Source: Pseudomonas sp. B21-040 (GTDB lineage: Bacteria > Pseudomonadota > Gammaproteobacteria > Pseudomonadales > Pseudomonadaceae). Taken from it: a DNA stretch of 64,000 nt. Of the stretch, positions 9,374 to 17,600 are shown in pieces. Numbering within the stretch: position 1 is the first letter of the stretch; every line of letters starts with the position of its first letter. The stretch is from contig NZ_CP087176.1 in NCBI RefSeq assembly GCF_024748695.1, positions 2,411,501 through 2,475,500 on the forward strand, read 5' to 3'. Below the pieces are notes generated by a model. The model worked only from the letters and a program-made list of their open reading frames with translations. It was not told the DNA's origin and ran no database searches. The translations under genes and the position numbers were made by a program.

Positions 9374-10150
9374 TTATTCGCCGTAGATATCGAAGGCGAA
9401 GTACTTGCCCATCACTTGCTGGTACTTGCCATTGGCGCGGATCGCGTCAATCGCCGCACTCAAGCGCGCAACGTTCGCACTGTCGCCTTTGCGTACCGCG
9501 ATCCCGGCGCCTCTGCCGAAGTATTTCGGGTCGTTGATGTCCGGCCCTACCAGTGCGAAATCTTTACCCAATGGTGTTTTGATAAAGCTCTCATCGGTGT
9601 TGACGATGTCTGCCAGCGTGGCGTCCAGGCGACCTGCAGCCAGATCGAGGAAGGCTTCATTTTGTGAGGAGTAGCGCACCACCTCGACGCCGACTTTCTC
9701 AAGCTGCTCGGTGGCGAAACGGTCATAGGTCGAGGAGCGTTGCACGCCGAGCTTCTTGCCTTTGAGATCGACCAGCGGGTCGTTGATCACGTTGCCGGCC
9801 TTCATCGCGAACTTGCCCGGCGTGTGGTAGTACTTTTTGCTGAAGTCGACCGACTTCATGCGGTCTTCAGTGATCGACATCGACGACAGCACCGCATCGA
9901 TCTTGCGCACTTTCAGCGACGGGATCATGCCGTCGAATTCCTGGATGACCCACTCGCATTTGACCTTCATCTCTTCGCACAGCGCGTTGCCAATGTCGTA
10001 GTCGAAACCACTGACGTTGCCCTCTGGCGTCTTGAAGGAGAAGGGTGGGTAGGCGGCTTCGATACCGATACGCAAGCTGCTTTCGTCGGCGTGTGCCAGC
10101 AAGCTTGCGGCGCACAGTGCCAGAGCACCTAGAAGTTCTGTCTTGTTCAT
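9374..10150 (-). CDS. cationic amino-acid/opine-type periplasmic binding protein (HisJ/AotJ family)
   Basis: Start at 10150 (MNKTELLGALALCAASLLAHA, a signal peptide with cleavage after AHA) because AAGGAG lies seven bases upstream; the longer frame includes the promoter region. The 258-residue protein has the class 3 solute-binding pattern: LRIGIEAAYPPFSFKTPEGN, GFDYDIGNALCEEM, the two-lobe hinge and VGPDINDPKYFGRGAGIAVR. It delivers substrate to the two permeases downstream. First gene of the five-gene transport block. Confidence 0.88.
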   Translation of the reverse strand: MNKTELLGALALCAASLLAHADESSLRIGIEAAYPPFSFKTPEGNVSGFDYDIGNALCEEMKVKCEWVIQEFDGMIPSLKVRKIDAVLSSMSITEDRMKSVDFSKKYYHTPGKFAMKAGNVINDPLVDLKGKKLGVQRSSTYDRFATEQLEKVGVEVVRYSSQNEAFLDLAAGRLDATLADIVNTDESFIKTPLGKDFALVGPDINDPKYFGRGAGIAVRKGDSANVARLSAAIDAIRANGKYQQVMGKYFAFDIYGE

Positions 10151-10350
10151 ATTGTTGACTCCTTGGAGGGGGCGTTTGGGTGATACGAACGGCCGACCGA
10201 TCTGGCGAGGTGGGCCGGTTTGCGAGACTATGATTGGCACATAATATTTCATAAATCAATATAGTGAAAAAAAACATATCAGAATGGGCGACAAGTGGCA
10301 GTCCGGGGGAGAGGGTAATTACAGCGATGTATCACCGACCCCTTGAACGA

Positions 10351-10380
10351 AAACGGGCGCCGATAAGGCGCCCGTTTTTT
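10351..10380. terminator. bidirectional Rho-independent terminator
   Basis: CGGGCGCC and GGCGCCCG form a perfect stem with a five-base loop, flanked by A-rich sequence on the left and six T on the right, so it can work on both strands. Its position just past the 3' end of the epoxide-hydrolase gene fits termination of that minus-strand transcript. Confidence 0.75.
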
Positions 10381-10397
10381 CAGGTTCTTCAGGTCGG

Positions 10398-11681
10398 CTA
10401 GCGTATCGTTCGGAACGCCGCACGAAGTTCTTCGGTGAACAGCTGCGGCTGTTCCCAGGCCGCGAAATGACCGCCCTTGGCGGCTTGGTGGAAGTAGATC
10501 AAGTTGCGATAGGCGCGCCGGGCCCACGACTCGGGAGGGCAGTAGACGTCCTGTGGAAACACCGTGACGGCCACCGGCAATGAAATGTCAGCAGTCTTCT
10601 GGGCTGCCGAAAAAAGCGGGCTGCGTCCCATGTTCTCCCAGTAGAGCCGTCCTGCGGAGGCAGCGCTGTTCGTGAGCCAGTACAGTGTGATGTCGTCCAA
10701 CACCTCATCTTTCGTCGGTGACTGTTGAGGGTCGGCGCCGTATGTCCACTGGGCGAAACCTGGGTGCACGAGCATAAGCGCCGCCAGGAATACCGGGGAG
10801 TCGGATACGCCGTAGCCCATCATTTGTGGCCGCGCGGCCATCATCGCGCTGTAAGCCAGATTGCCCTGTTTGACGAGCGTGGCGAGGGCGTCGAAGGTCG
10901 CGCGCTCCTTCTCGGAAAATTCCGCTGGCGCGGGACCTCCGGCAGCGAGCGCCGCGACCGCTTCCGGCGGTACTGTGGCTGGCAAGTTAAGGTGAATGCC
11001 AAGCAAGCCGGGCGGAGCCTGGCGCGCCATTGCGCTGGTAATCGGAGCACCCCAGTCGCCACCCTGGGCGACGTAATGGGTGTACTCAAGACGTTGCATC
11101 AGTTGCGCCCAAACCTGCGCGATAGCGTCCGGGTCCCAACCGGTGCCATTCGGCTTGCCGGAGAAACCGTAGCCTGGAATCGACGGAATCACGACGTCGA
11201 ATGCATCGGTGGCATTGCCCCCGTGCGCTGTCGGATCAGTGAGCGGCCCGATGACTTTGAGGAACTCGAGCACAGAACCTGGCCAACCGTGGGTCATGAG
11301 CAGCGGCATCGCGTTCGGGTTTGGCGAGCGAACCCAGATGAAGTGGATGTCTACGCCATTGAGGGTGGTTGTGTACTGCGGCAAGGCATTGAGCTGCGCT
11401 TCGACCTTGCGCCAGTCGTAGTCTGTGCCCCAATAGCGAACCAGCTCTTGTAGCTTGGCCAGTTGTGCGCCTTGAGAGCGATCGGTCACCGTTTCTTTGT
11501 CCGGCCAACGTGTCGCTGCAATTCGATTGCGCAGATCGACAAGCTCCTGTTGCGGAACATCGACGTGGAAGGCGCGGATGGATTTGCTGCTGTCGGCGTC
11601 AGCGGCGCTGATGAAGGGCGAAACAGCAAGTACGATAGCCGTCGCAATGGCGGCGAGTACGGATGAATGCTTGATCATCAT
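10398..11681 (-). CDS. exported epoxide hydrolase-type alpha/beta hydrolase
   Basis: A 427-residue protein with a signal peptide (MMIKHSSVLAAIATAIVLAV, cleavage after ISA-A). The N-terminal epoxide-hydrolase domain (about 35-140, VDVPQQELVDLRNRIAATRW) precedes the alpha/beta core with the oxyanion motif HGWPGS, the nucleophile elbow QGGDWGAP (catalytic Asp) and a late KGGHFAAWEQP with the catalytic His. This is the juvenile-hormone/Cif-like epoxide hydrolase family, which opens epoxides to diols, here in the periplasm. It sits next to the organic-peroxide locus, which may be more than chance, but no shared operator is seen before it. Confidence 0.85.
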   Translation of the reverse strand: MMIKHSSVLAAIATAIVLAVSPFISAADADSSKSIRAFHVDVPQQELVDLRNRIAATRWPDKETVTDRSQGAQLAKLQELVRYWGTDYDWRKVEAQLNALPQYTTTLNGVDIHFIWVRSPNPNAMPLLMTHGWPGSVLEFLKVIGPLTDPTAHGGNATDAFDVVIPSIPGYGFSGKPNGTGWDPDAIAQVWAQLMQRLEYTHYVAQGGDWGAPITSAMARQAPPGLLGIHLNLPATVPPEAVAALAAGGPAPAEFSEKERATFDALATLVKQGNLAYSAMMAARPQMMGYGVSDSPVFLAALMLVHPGFAQWTYGADPQQSPTKDEVLDDITLYWLTNSAASAGRLYWENMGRSPLFSAAQKTADISLPVAVTVFPQDVYCPPESWARRAYRNLIYFHQAAKGGHFAAWEQPQLFTEELRAAFRTIR

Positions 11682-11753
11682 TTCCTCACTTGAGGGCCAT
11701 GATGAGTGTGTCCGACAACCTTCATCATGAGAGGCGAATCGAGGTAGAACCTG

Positions 11754-12008
11754 TCACTGAGGCTGCTCTTGATCTTGAGGTCGCGCAACAGTGTTTTTAT
11801 GGAATGACCCAAACACTTTCTCATGCACTCCCGGGTTCATGCCGGGAAGCATGCCGGGCTCGATGGTCAGGTAATCCGTCTCGGAACTGATGTGCAGGAT
11901 TTCCAGCAGCGATCGTGAAAGCGATCCGAATCGCGCAACCAGCGGTTCGGCCCCGGCGATGAGCCGCATGTACCGCTCATCGCCGAGTCGTAAAATAATC
12001 TTTGACAT
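11754..12008 (-). CDS. doubtful small ORF between the epoxide hydrolase and the ohr locus
   Basis: The 420-base gap between 11682 and 12101 contains one open frame of 84 codons (MSKIILRLGDERYMRLIAGA...). It starts 29 bases from the first OhrR-type palindrome at 12037-12048, divergent from the ohr genes, but there is no ribosome site before the ATG and I recognise no family. It could be a real divergently controlled gene or a chance frame. Confidence 0.25.
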   Translation of the reverse strand: MSKIILRLGDERYMRLIAGAEPLVARFGSLSRSLLEILHISSETDYLTIEPGMLPGMNPGVHEKVFGSFHKNTVARPQDQEQPQ

Positions 12009-12036
12009 GATTGGGGCTTTGGCTGAGTATTAATAC

Positions 12037-12048
12037 ATCGTATGCGAT
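12037..12048. promoter_or_regulatory. OhrR-type operator 1
   Basis: ATCGTATGCGAT differs from the perfect palindrome ATCGCATGCGAT (found twice further on) at one base. It lies 54 bases before the ohr-remnant ORF at 12102. Repetition at four places around ohr and ohrR points to the MarR-family repressor OhrR as the binding protein. Confidence 0.6.
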
Positions 12049-12101
12049 CAGATCGAAAGCGATAACAATCAACCACAACCTTTGCCGTTGGAGATTCAGC
12101 C

Positions 12102-12197
12102 ATGAACACCGGAAGCCGCCACACCACCTCTCACTTCAACGATCACGCTTCCCATGGTCACAATGGCAACAACTGGATCACTGCCTCCGCTGATTGA
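12102..12197 (+). pseudogene. 31-codon remnant of an ohr gene (or ohr-derived micropeptide)
   Basis: The ATG has GGAG eight bases upstream and the frame encodes only 31 residues, MNTGSRHTTSHFNDHASHGH then NGNNWITASAD. The order HTT, nine residues, GHNGN is exactly that of the N-terminus of the second full ohr gene (HTT LSSAGSTSR GHNGN). After this match the frame diverges and stops. It has its own OhrR-type palindrome and a good ribosome site, like the two full genes, so it looks like a third, truncated copy of the same gene unit. Whether the peptide is made cannot be judged. Confidence 0.6.
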
Positions 12198-12224
12198 TAA
12201 AAGGCATTTTTTTTACTTATACGC

Positions 12225-12236
12225 ATCGCATGCGAT
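12225..12236. promoter_or_regulatory. OhrR-type operator 2
   Basis: ATCGCATGCGAT is a perfect 12-base palindrome, 36 bases before the first ohr ATG, close enough to overlap its promoter. Confidence 0.7.
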
Positions 12237-12272
12237 TTTATCGCGCAAATATGAAATCCCGAGGAAACATCC

Positions 12273-12713
12273 ATGAGCAAAATCGAAAAAGTACTGGCTA
12301 CCGGCAAAACCCACACCACCCACAGCGGTGTCGGTGGCCATAACGGCAACCTCGATATCGTATTGTCGTCCCCCGGTTCCGCCCAACCGACCCACCTGTT
12401 TACCGCCACCCAGCCGCACCCGCAAGCCGAACAACTGTTCGCCGGTGCGTGGTCGGCCTGCTACACCGCGGCAGTAGGGCTAGTGGCCCAGGAGCGAAAT
12501 ATCGTGTTGCCAGCGGATCTGTCCGTCGACATCGAAGTCGACCTGGGCCAGACTGGGACGGCCTATTTCCTTCAGGCCCGACTGACCCTGCGCGTGCCGG
12601 GGCTGGCACACGATGTTGCGACCGAACTGGCGCACATCGCCGATTCCATCTGCCCTTACTCCAAAGCAACACGCGGCAATATCGACGTTGCCCTGAACGT
12701 TATTACGGCGTGA
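12273..12713 (+). CDS. ohr: organic hydroperoxide resistance protein, copy 1
   Basis: A 146-residue Ohr of the OsmC superfamily. The two reactive cysteines are in AGAWSACYTAAV (Cys63) and SICPYSKATRGN (Cys127), and the catalytic-site arginine region lies near the N-terminus. The enzyme reduces organic and lipid hydroperoxides with electrons from lipoylated proteins, in the cytoplasm. GAGGAAA precedes the ATG. It is about three quarters identical by eye to the next gene, so the pair is a tandem duplication; both have an OhrR-type palindrome just upstream. Confidence 0.92.
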   Translation: MSKIEKVLATGKTHTTHSGVGGHNGNLDIVLSSPGSAQPTHLFTATQPHPQAEQLFAGAWSACYTAAVGLVAQERNIVLPADLSVDIEVDLGQTGTAYFLQARLTLRVPGLAHDVATELAHIADSICPYSKATRGNIDVALNVITA

Positions 12714-12733
12714 ATCCTGGATGTGTCACTAAT

Positions 12734-12745
12734 ATCGCGTGCGAT
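12734..12745. promoter_or_regulatory. OhrR-type operator 3
   Basis: ATCGCGTGCGAT is palindromic apart from the central GT and lies 47 bases before the second ohr ATG, only 20 bases after the first ohr stop. The second copy therefore seems to have its own controlled promoter. Confidence 0.65.
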
Positions 12746-12792
12746 ACAAGCGCATGCGAACAGCGCAAACTATAAACCTGAAGGAAATCATC

Positions 12793-13245
12793 ATGAGCAA
12801 GATCGAGAAAGTACTCGCCAGCGGTAAAACCCACACAACCCTGAGCAGTGCAGGCAGCACCTCGCGCGGGCATAACGGCAACGTGGACATCGAACTGTCA
12901 TCGCCCGGCGGCACCGCACCGGCACACGTGTTTACGGGCGTTCAGCCGCACCCGAAAGCCGAGCAACTGTTCGCCGGAGCGTGGTCGGCCTGCTACATCG
13001 CAGCAGTGGGGCTGGCGGCCCAGCAGATGAAGGTGACATTGCCGGCCGATACGGCCGTCGACATCGAAGTCGATCTGGGTCAGACCGGCGCGGCCTACTT
13101 CCTCCAGGCCCGACTGACTCTGCGTGTGCCGGGTCTGGAAGAGGGGGTAGCGACCGAACTGGCGCACAACGCCGATGCAATCTGCCCTTACTCCAAGGCA
13201 ACACGCGGCAACATTGATGTTGCCATTAACGTCCTTACCGCTTGA
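12793..13245 (+). CDS. ohr: organic hydroperoxide resistance protein, copy 2
   Basis: A 150-residue Ohr starting at the ATG at 12793 with AAGGAA six bases upstream. The same two cysteines are present (AGAWSACYIAAV and AICPYSKATRGN). It differs from copy 1 mostly by a four-residue insertion after HTT and by scattered substitutions, so the duplication is not very recent. It is followed by a strong hairpin and then ohrR. Same reaction as copy 1; the reason for keeping two copies is not evident. Confidence 0.92.
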   Translation: MSKIEKVLASGKTHTTLSSAGSTSRGHNGNVDIELSSPGGTAPAHVFTGVQPHPKAEQLFAGAWSACYIAAVGLAAQQMKVTLPADTAVDIEVDLGQTGAAYFLQARLTLRVPGLEEGVATELAHNADAICPYSKATRGNIDVAINVLTA

Positions 13246-13257
13246 AGCACCAAACAG

Positions 13258-13289
13258 CCGGCTCACCAGGGGCATCCCTGGTGAGCCGG
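13258..13289 (+). terminator. hairpin between ohr copy 2 and ohrR
   Basis: CCGGCTCACCAGGG and its exact complement form a 14-bp stem with a four-base loop, starting 12 bases after the ohr stop. There is no T run, so it may act as a weak terminator or a transcript-stabilising 3' structure. Confidence 0.55.
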
Positions 13290-13324
13290 TCAGATAACGG
13301 CAGAAGGGTTGGCACTTCCGATAC

Positions 13325-13338
13325 CATCGCATGCGATG
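13325..13338. promoter_or_regulatory. OhrR-type operator 4
   Basis: CATCGCATGCGATG is a perfect 14-base palindrome containing the same 12-base core as operator 2. It lies about 45 bases before the ohrR start, so ohrR is probably autoregulated. Confidence 0.7.
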
Positions 13339-13387
13339 TATAGTCGAGCCATACAACCCCAAACGTCTTTGGCCACAGAGAATGATC

Positions 13388-13846
13388 ATGAAACCCGCTA
13401 AGAAGACTTCCGCCCTCGATCTCAAGCTTTCTGACTTCCTCTGTTTTGCGGTCTATTCCTCCAACCTCGCCTTTGGCAAGGCTTACAAGCCTATGCTCGA
13501 ACGGCTCGGCCTGACTTACACGCAATACATCACTCTTGTTGCGCTGTGGGAGGAAGACAACCAGACCGTTGGCAGCCTTGGCGAAAAGCTGTTCCTGGAA
13601 TCCAATACCCTCACGCCAATCCTGAAGAAGTTGGAGGCGATGGGTTATTTGCTGCGCCAGCGCGACCCGGAAGATGAGCGGCAAGTGCGGATCAGACTCA
13701 CAAAAGAGGGGCGACAACTGCGTGAAGGCCTGACCGAAGATGGCTTTCCGCAAACCGGACTTGATCCCGAAGACTTCGTACAAATGAAGAAGGCTATTGT
13801 GAAACTGCGGAACAATCTCATCCGCACGACGAAAGACAGGGAGTAA
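13388..13846 (+). CDS. ohrR: OhrR, MarR-family organic-peroxide sensor/repressor
   Basis: A 152-residue MarR-type winged-helix protein. The sequence LDLKLSDFLCFAVYSSNLAF carries the single reactive cysteine (Cys19) in the position that senses organic hydroperoxide in OhrR proteins. The winged helix is at about 55-115 (TVGSLGEKLFLESNTLTPIL, with RQRDPEDERQVRIRLT as the wing). The ATG at 13382 is an in-frame alternative. It follows ohr copy 2 with its own palindrome in front. Oxidation of the cysteine would release repression of the ohr genes. Confidence 0.9.
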   Translation: MKPAKKTSALDLKLSDFLCFAVYSSNLAFGKAYKPMLERLGLTYTQYITLVALWEEDNQTVGSLGEKLFLESNTLTPILKKLEAMGYLLRQRDPEDERQVRIRLTKEGRQLREGLTEDGFPQTGLDPEDFVQMKKAIVKLRNNLIRTTKDRE

Positions 13847-13861
13847 GTGGCAGGGAGTGCA

Positions 13862-13886
13862 TTGAGCGACCAGCAGGGTCGCTCAA
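13862..13886. terminator. hairpin between the convergent ohrR and barrel-protein genes
   Basis: TTGAGCGACC and GGTCGCTCAA form a 10-bp perfect stem with a five-base loop between the two convergent stop codons. Flanking A/T-rich bases on both sides fit a bidirectional terminator, although no long T run follows. Confidence 0.55.
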
Positions 13887-13899
13887 ATTCAAGTTGGCG

Positions 13900-14400
13900 T
13901 TAAAAAAGAACGTAGGCAGATGCCGTTGTTTGATTCAGGTCGATATCGCCGACCTCCAGTACTTCATATTCCGCGCGGATGCCAATGTTGCGGAATACAT
14001 CAAACTCAATGCCCGCACCGTAGGTCAGATCCACGCCAGTGTCATCATCGCTGGCATTGCCATCAGCATCCCAGGCGTGAGCACCGACGCTACCGAAAAC
14101 TCGCAGCCGGTCTCCCAGCGGAAAACCGATATGGGCGGCGGCCTGAACAGATTTGCCATCGAAATCAAGATCCTTGTCCTCGAATTGGCCGAGATCAACG
14201 AAGGCACCTTCAAAGGCCAGATAACCGTTGAGACGATAGCCGGCAAAAACCTTATAGCTGTTGTCTTCATCGCTCAGGTGAGATTTGTCGGTTTCAATGT
14301 TGGTTACGCCAGCTCCAAGATACAAACCTTTGTCGTCCGCGAGTGCCTGAAAAGACAGCAACGAAAGCAGAGTAGCGCAGGCAAGGTTGCGAAATAGCAT
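13900..14400 (-). CDS. outer-membrane beta-barrel protein (OmpA/Opa-like barrel, PF13505 type)
   Basis: A 166-residue protein from the ATG at 14400 with signal peptide MLFRNLACATLLSLLSFQAL, cleaved after ALA. The mature part alternates as in an eight-stranded barrel: KGLYLGAGVTNIETD, SYKVFAGYRLNGYLAFEGAF, LRVFGSVGAHAWDAD and the closing strand ASAYVLF with terminal Phe, the outer-membrane insertion signal. A loop DADGNASDDDTG is rich in Asp. No ligand or function can be inferred. A degenerate relative lies at 17601-17996. Confidence 0.75.
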   Translation of the reverse strand: MLFRNLACATLLSLLSFQALADDKGLYLGAGVTNIETDKSHLSDEDNSYKVFAGYRLNGYLAFEGAFVDLGQFEDKDLDFDGKSVQAAAHIGFPLGDRLRVFGSVGAHAWDADGNASDDDTGVDLTYGAGIEFDVFRNIGIRAEYEVLEVGDIDLNQTTASAYVLF

Positions 14401-14505
14401 GTGAGGTGGAGTCCTTCTACAGGTTGTCGATTGTGAGGTGTTCGCCAAGAATTTGGGTGACTGCGCAGATTGATAGAAGTCATTGATTTATATTTCTGGG
14501 TTACT

Positions 14506-16077
14506 TCAATCAGTCTGAGGATTGAGGCTCGCAGGGCATTGAAAGAAACGTCTTGCCAACGCATGTGCGGGGAGTTCTTTAGAAAATAACCAGCCTTGAG
14601 CCAATAACATGCCTTCTGAAGCGAGGTGCGGTAGTTGTTGTTGAGCTTCGACGCCCTCAGCGACGACCTCGAGCTTTAGCGCCTTGGCAATGTGGGTGAT
14701 GTGTCGCCACAGGGCGTCCTTGGCGGCGATTTTGTCCTGCGTGATGAATGAACGATCTATCTTCAGCATGTCGACAGGCACTGACTCGATGAACGAGAGG
14801 CTGGAATAGCCGGTGCCAAAATCATCGATGGCAATCCGGTGCCCGCACGCCCGAAGCCGTTGCAGTTGAATGGATGCACTTTCATGGTCTAACAGGGCTC
14901 TTTCCGTGACTTCAAAGGCGATGGCAGACGCCGGTAGGTTGTACGTAGCCATGATGCTGGCGACAAAGTTTGGAAAGGTTGAATCGAGAATGTCTTGAGC
15001 GGAAAGATTCACCGCAATGTAGAAATCCTTGCATGCCCAAAAATAGGTGCTGTAATCCTCCGCGACCTGGCGCATGACCGAGCGCGTAAGCTCGCAAATC
15101 AAATCGGACTTCTCTGCCGCCGCGATGAATACATCCGCCGGAATAGCGGCTCCTTTGAGGCTCCAGCGAGACAGCGCCTCGGCGCCGACCAGATGTCCTG
15201 TTCTCAAATTAACGATAGGCTGGTAGTGAACGTTCAGTTTGTTCGCCCTTGTGGCCTTGCGTAACTGAACGACGGTGGAGGTGTAATAGTTGTGAATCCG
15301 CCATGCGATGTAGACCAACGCTTCCAGCATGAACGCCAGAACAACGAACAACTTCCATCTGAGCGCTGTCAGGTCACTCAGCGCAACTGAGAGGACTGAG
15401 ATCAGTTCGTTACGGTTGTTGGGAAAGGCGACATAGGCTTTGTCTGTCGTGGTAACTAGTTCTTCAAGGGGGAACGGCTCTTGCAACTTCAGGGGCTGGC
15501 GGTTCATAGAGGTAATGGACGCCATACCGCCTGGACCGCGCAGGTCCAATTGCACCTCTTCCGGAAGGTTCATATTGTCCAGAAGTATTTCCTTGTTGAC
15601 CCAAACGTAAGCTGATTGCTGCGAAATAATGATGAAGTCTGTATCCGCGGAGGTGGCCTGGTCGGAACTGATCTCATAGGTTCGCCCTTTAACCAGGATC
15701 CGGTTGCTTTCGTTTCCCGCTGACACCGATGTGATTTTTTGCCCGTAGGATGAGCAGATCCTGCCATTCTCAAGTTGGACTGCCGCTTGATAAATAAATC
15801 GAAAGTTCTTCACCGTGTCCGCTATTTGTGAGTACTGCTCACCGGAGCATTCCTGGCTTGAACGATCAAAACGGCCGAGGGCTTCCAGTGCTTTATCGAT
15901 TTGCGTGTTGGGTTCGACTTGAGCGGCACTGAAATCGTCGTGAACGTTATTCAAGCGCTGCTCAAAAATATTCTCTGCAAGCTGCCCGGAACAAAACCAT
16001 GCGATTGAACCCGCTGCAGCCATTGCGCATAAAGCTAAGGTGTATTTTCTAAACGAGGCTTTATACGCTGCGATCAT
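14506..16077 (-). CDS. cyclic-di-GMP phosphodiesterase with CSS-motif sensor domain (CSS-EAL)
   Basis: The start at 16077 (MIAAYKASFRKYTLALCAMA) has GGAG five bases upstream. The 523-residue protein has a membrane segment near residue 20, a periplasmic CSS domain with the motif RICSSYG near residue 107, a second membrane segment near 240, and a C-terminal EAL domain (GAEALSRW, VNLSAQDI, FEVTERALL, IDDFGTGYSS, EVVAEGVE) with all the metal-binding and catalytic residues expected for an active enzyme. In this family the periplasmic cysteine pair reports on DsbA/DsbB redox state and controls c-di-GMP breakdown. A 33-residue membrane peptide is encoded 64 bases upstream. Confidence 0.9.
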   Translation of the reverse strand: MIAAYKASFRKYTLALCAMAAAGSIAWFCSGQLAENIFEQRLNNVHDDFSAAQVEPNTQIDKALEALGRFDRSSQECSGEQYSQIADTVKNFRFIYQAAVQLENGRICSSYGQKITSVSAGNESNRILVKGRTYEISSDQATSADTDFIIISQQSAYVWVNKEILLDNMNLPEEVQLDLRGPGGMASITSMNRQPLKLQEPFPLEELVTTTDKAYVAFPNNRNELISVLSVALSDLTALRWKLFVVLAFMLEALVYIAWRIHNYYTSTVVQLRKATRANKLNVHYQPIVNLRTGHLVGAEALSRWSLKGAAIPADVFIAAAEKSDLICELTRSVMRQVAEDYSTYFWACKDFYIAVNLSAQDILDSTFPNFVASIMATYNLPASAIAFEVTERALLDHESASIQLQRLRACGHRIAIDDFGTGYSSLSFIESVPVDMLKIDRSFITQDKIAAKDALWRHITHIAKALKLEVVAEGVEAQQQLPHLASEGMLLAQGWLFSKELPAHALARRFFQCPASLNPQTD

Positions 16078-16141
16078 AAAAACTCCGGAAAACATTATTT
16101 GACTTGGCGAGACCTGACTTGGGAAGTAGCAGTCGGGGAGA

Positions 16142-16243
16142 TTAACCGTCAATCAACCAGGCTAACGCGACACCACACAAGTAGGCAGCAAGACAAAAGA
16201 TGATTTTCTGTTTGAGCGGCAGTGAGTTTAATCGATAGCGCAT
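16142..16243 (-). CDS. 33-residue single-span membrane peptide
   Basis: An ORF with a good ribosome site (AAGGGG, about seven bases before the ATG) encodes MRYRLNSLPLKQKIIFCLAA then YLCGVALAWLIDG. Basic residues followed by one hydrophobic helix indicate an inner-membrane peptide with its N-terminus in the cytoplasm. It lies just upstream of and on the same strand as the CSS-EAL gene, so the two could share a transcript. The start SLPLKQKI resembles the first residues of chemoreceptors and sensor kinases, so it may be the remnant of a longer sensor. Confidence 0.5.
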   Translation of the reverse strand: MRYRLNSLPLKQKIIFCLAAYLCGVALAWLIDG

Positions 16244-16432
16244 ACTTATCCCCTTGAGTTAGAAATAAGAAATAGTGGCAATTAAGAGGGATGAATGAAA
16301 ATTATTGATCGTTATTTTTGATGTTTCTGTTGCTCAAAGGTGCGTCAGCTGCAGGGCATGAAAAGTCCTGCAGCGATCCGCATGAGTCAGATTTTTCTCG
16401 ATCAAGAGTTGTGCCGCCGTGGCTTTAAATAT

Positions 16433-17401
16433 TCAGCGGCTGGAGGATGCCAGTTTTGCAGAGTTGCGCCTGGCCGTTACTGAAGGGGTTTCACCGTAAG
16501 CGTCATGATACGCCTTGGAAAAACGGCTTAAATGATGGAAGTTCCAATACATTGCGGTTTCGGTAACCGTTGGCCAGGTTTTACGGATCAAGTCTCGGCG
16601 GACATTGGCGAGTCTTAAGTTTCTTACATAGGCGATCGGCGAAATACCGAATGTTTCGACGAAGCCATGATGCAAAGTGCGAGTTGTCGTTTCAAGCTGT
16701 TTTACCAGCGCCTTCATGCTAAGCGCCTTTTTCGTGTTTTTGTGAATGTATTCTATTGCTTTTATTGCGACCGTTCTTCTCGTCGGAACTTTAAGCGCCA
16801 AGGTGCCAACAGGTGTCAGCGCCTGAAGTAGCGAAATCAATAGCGCACTTTCAATGGCTGAAATTTCTGAGCAGCCACGTTGTTTTAAAGGCGGGTCATT
16901 GACGTTCACGCAGTAGGCGTTGATGGCCTGAATGGCAGATTGCATTAATTTGAAATTGGCAGCCTGAAAGCGGTGTTCCTTTCGATAGGCAAGAACGTCG
17001 ATAGTTGAGTGATTTTCGAGGCACTGCTCGTAATGTTCCAAAGTCGTGGTCAGGGTAAAAAGAGTTTCATTCGGTTCGCAGGTGTAATGCACGGGTTCAC
17101 CGCTATACAGCACGATGATTTCGTTAGGGCGCAATTCATGATTGTTTACAGTTGGCCGACCTACAGAAGCCTGTGAAATGGCAAAGGTTACAAAGCCATC
17201 AGGAACAGAGCTAATGAGCGTGATCGCTGAATCAAATTCCAGTCTGCTGCATTGGAGTCTCGGGCTATGAATGAGCTTATGCTGCCGAATGCTTGCTTGA
17301 TGCTCTGATGGGGTGAGGCTCATCTCCCAGCGACCAATCGTTCTATTGGAGTTGTCCGCAGGAGTAGAGGTTATATGAAAGACTTCATCAGGGATGCTCA
17401 T
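16433..17401 (-). CDS. AraC-family transcriptional regulator
   Basis: A 322-residue protein with a poorly conserved N-terminal ligand domain and a C-terminal AraC DNA-binding domain (from about 225: RTVAIKAIEYIHKNTKKALS, MKALVKQLETTTRTLHHGF, then WPTVTETAMYWNFHHLSRFS and KAYHDAYGETPSVTARR). The spacing is that of EutR/FeaR-type regulators with an N-terminal cupin-like region. It stands alone on the minus strand in AT-richer DNA; no target can be named from position. Confidence 0.8.
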   Translation of the reverse strand: MSIPDEVFHITSTPADNSNRTIGRWEMSLTPSEHQASIRQHKLIHSPRLQCSRLEFDSAITLISSVPDGFVTFAISQASVGRPTVNNHELRPNEIIVLYSGEPVHYTCEPNETLFTLTTTLEHYEQCLENHSTIDVLAYRKEHRFQAANFKLMQSAIQAINAYCVNVNDPPLKQRGCSEISAIESALLISLLQALTPVGTLALKVPTRRTVAIKAIEYIHKNTKKALSMKALVKQLETTTRTLHHGFVETFGISPIAYVRNLRLANVRRDLIRKTWPTVTETAMYWNFHHLSRFSKAYHDAYGETPSVTARRNSAKLASSSR

Positions 17402-17600
17402 GGAATTTAACGCTCTTCAACTAAATGGATTGTGCCAGGCAATGGCTGTCAGGGGCGGCGGTGTCAGTAGCTAAAGAAACCCGATCGAGAGAGTTTGACG
17501 AGTGATCCATTTGACCGCTCCTTGACAGCGACGCCCGGAAAACCAGACGCTGAGATTTAACAATCTTGTTACTCCCAAATCCTCTCATTCGGGGTATGGG

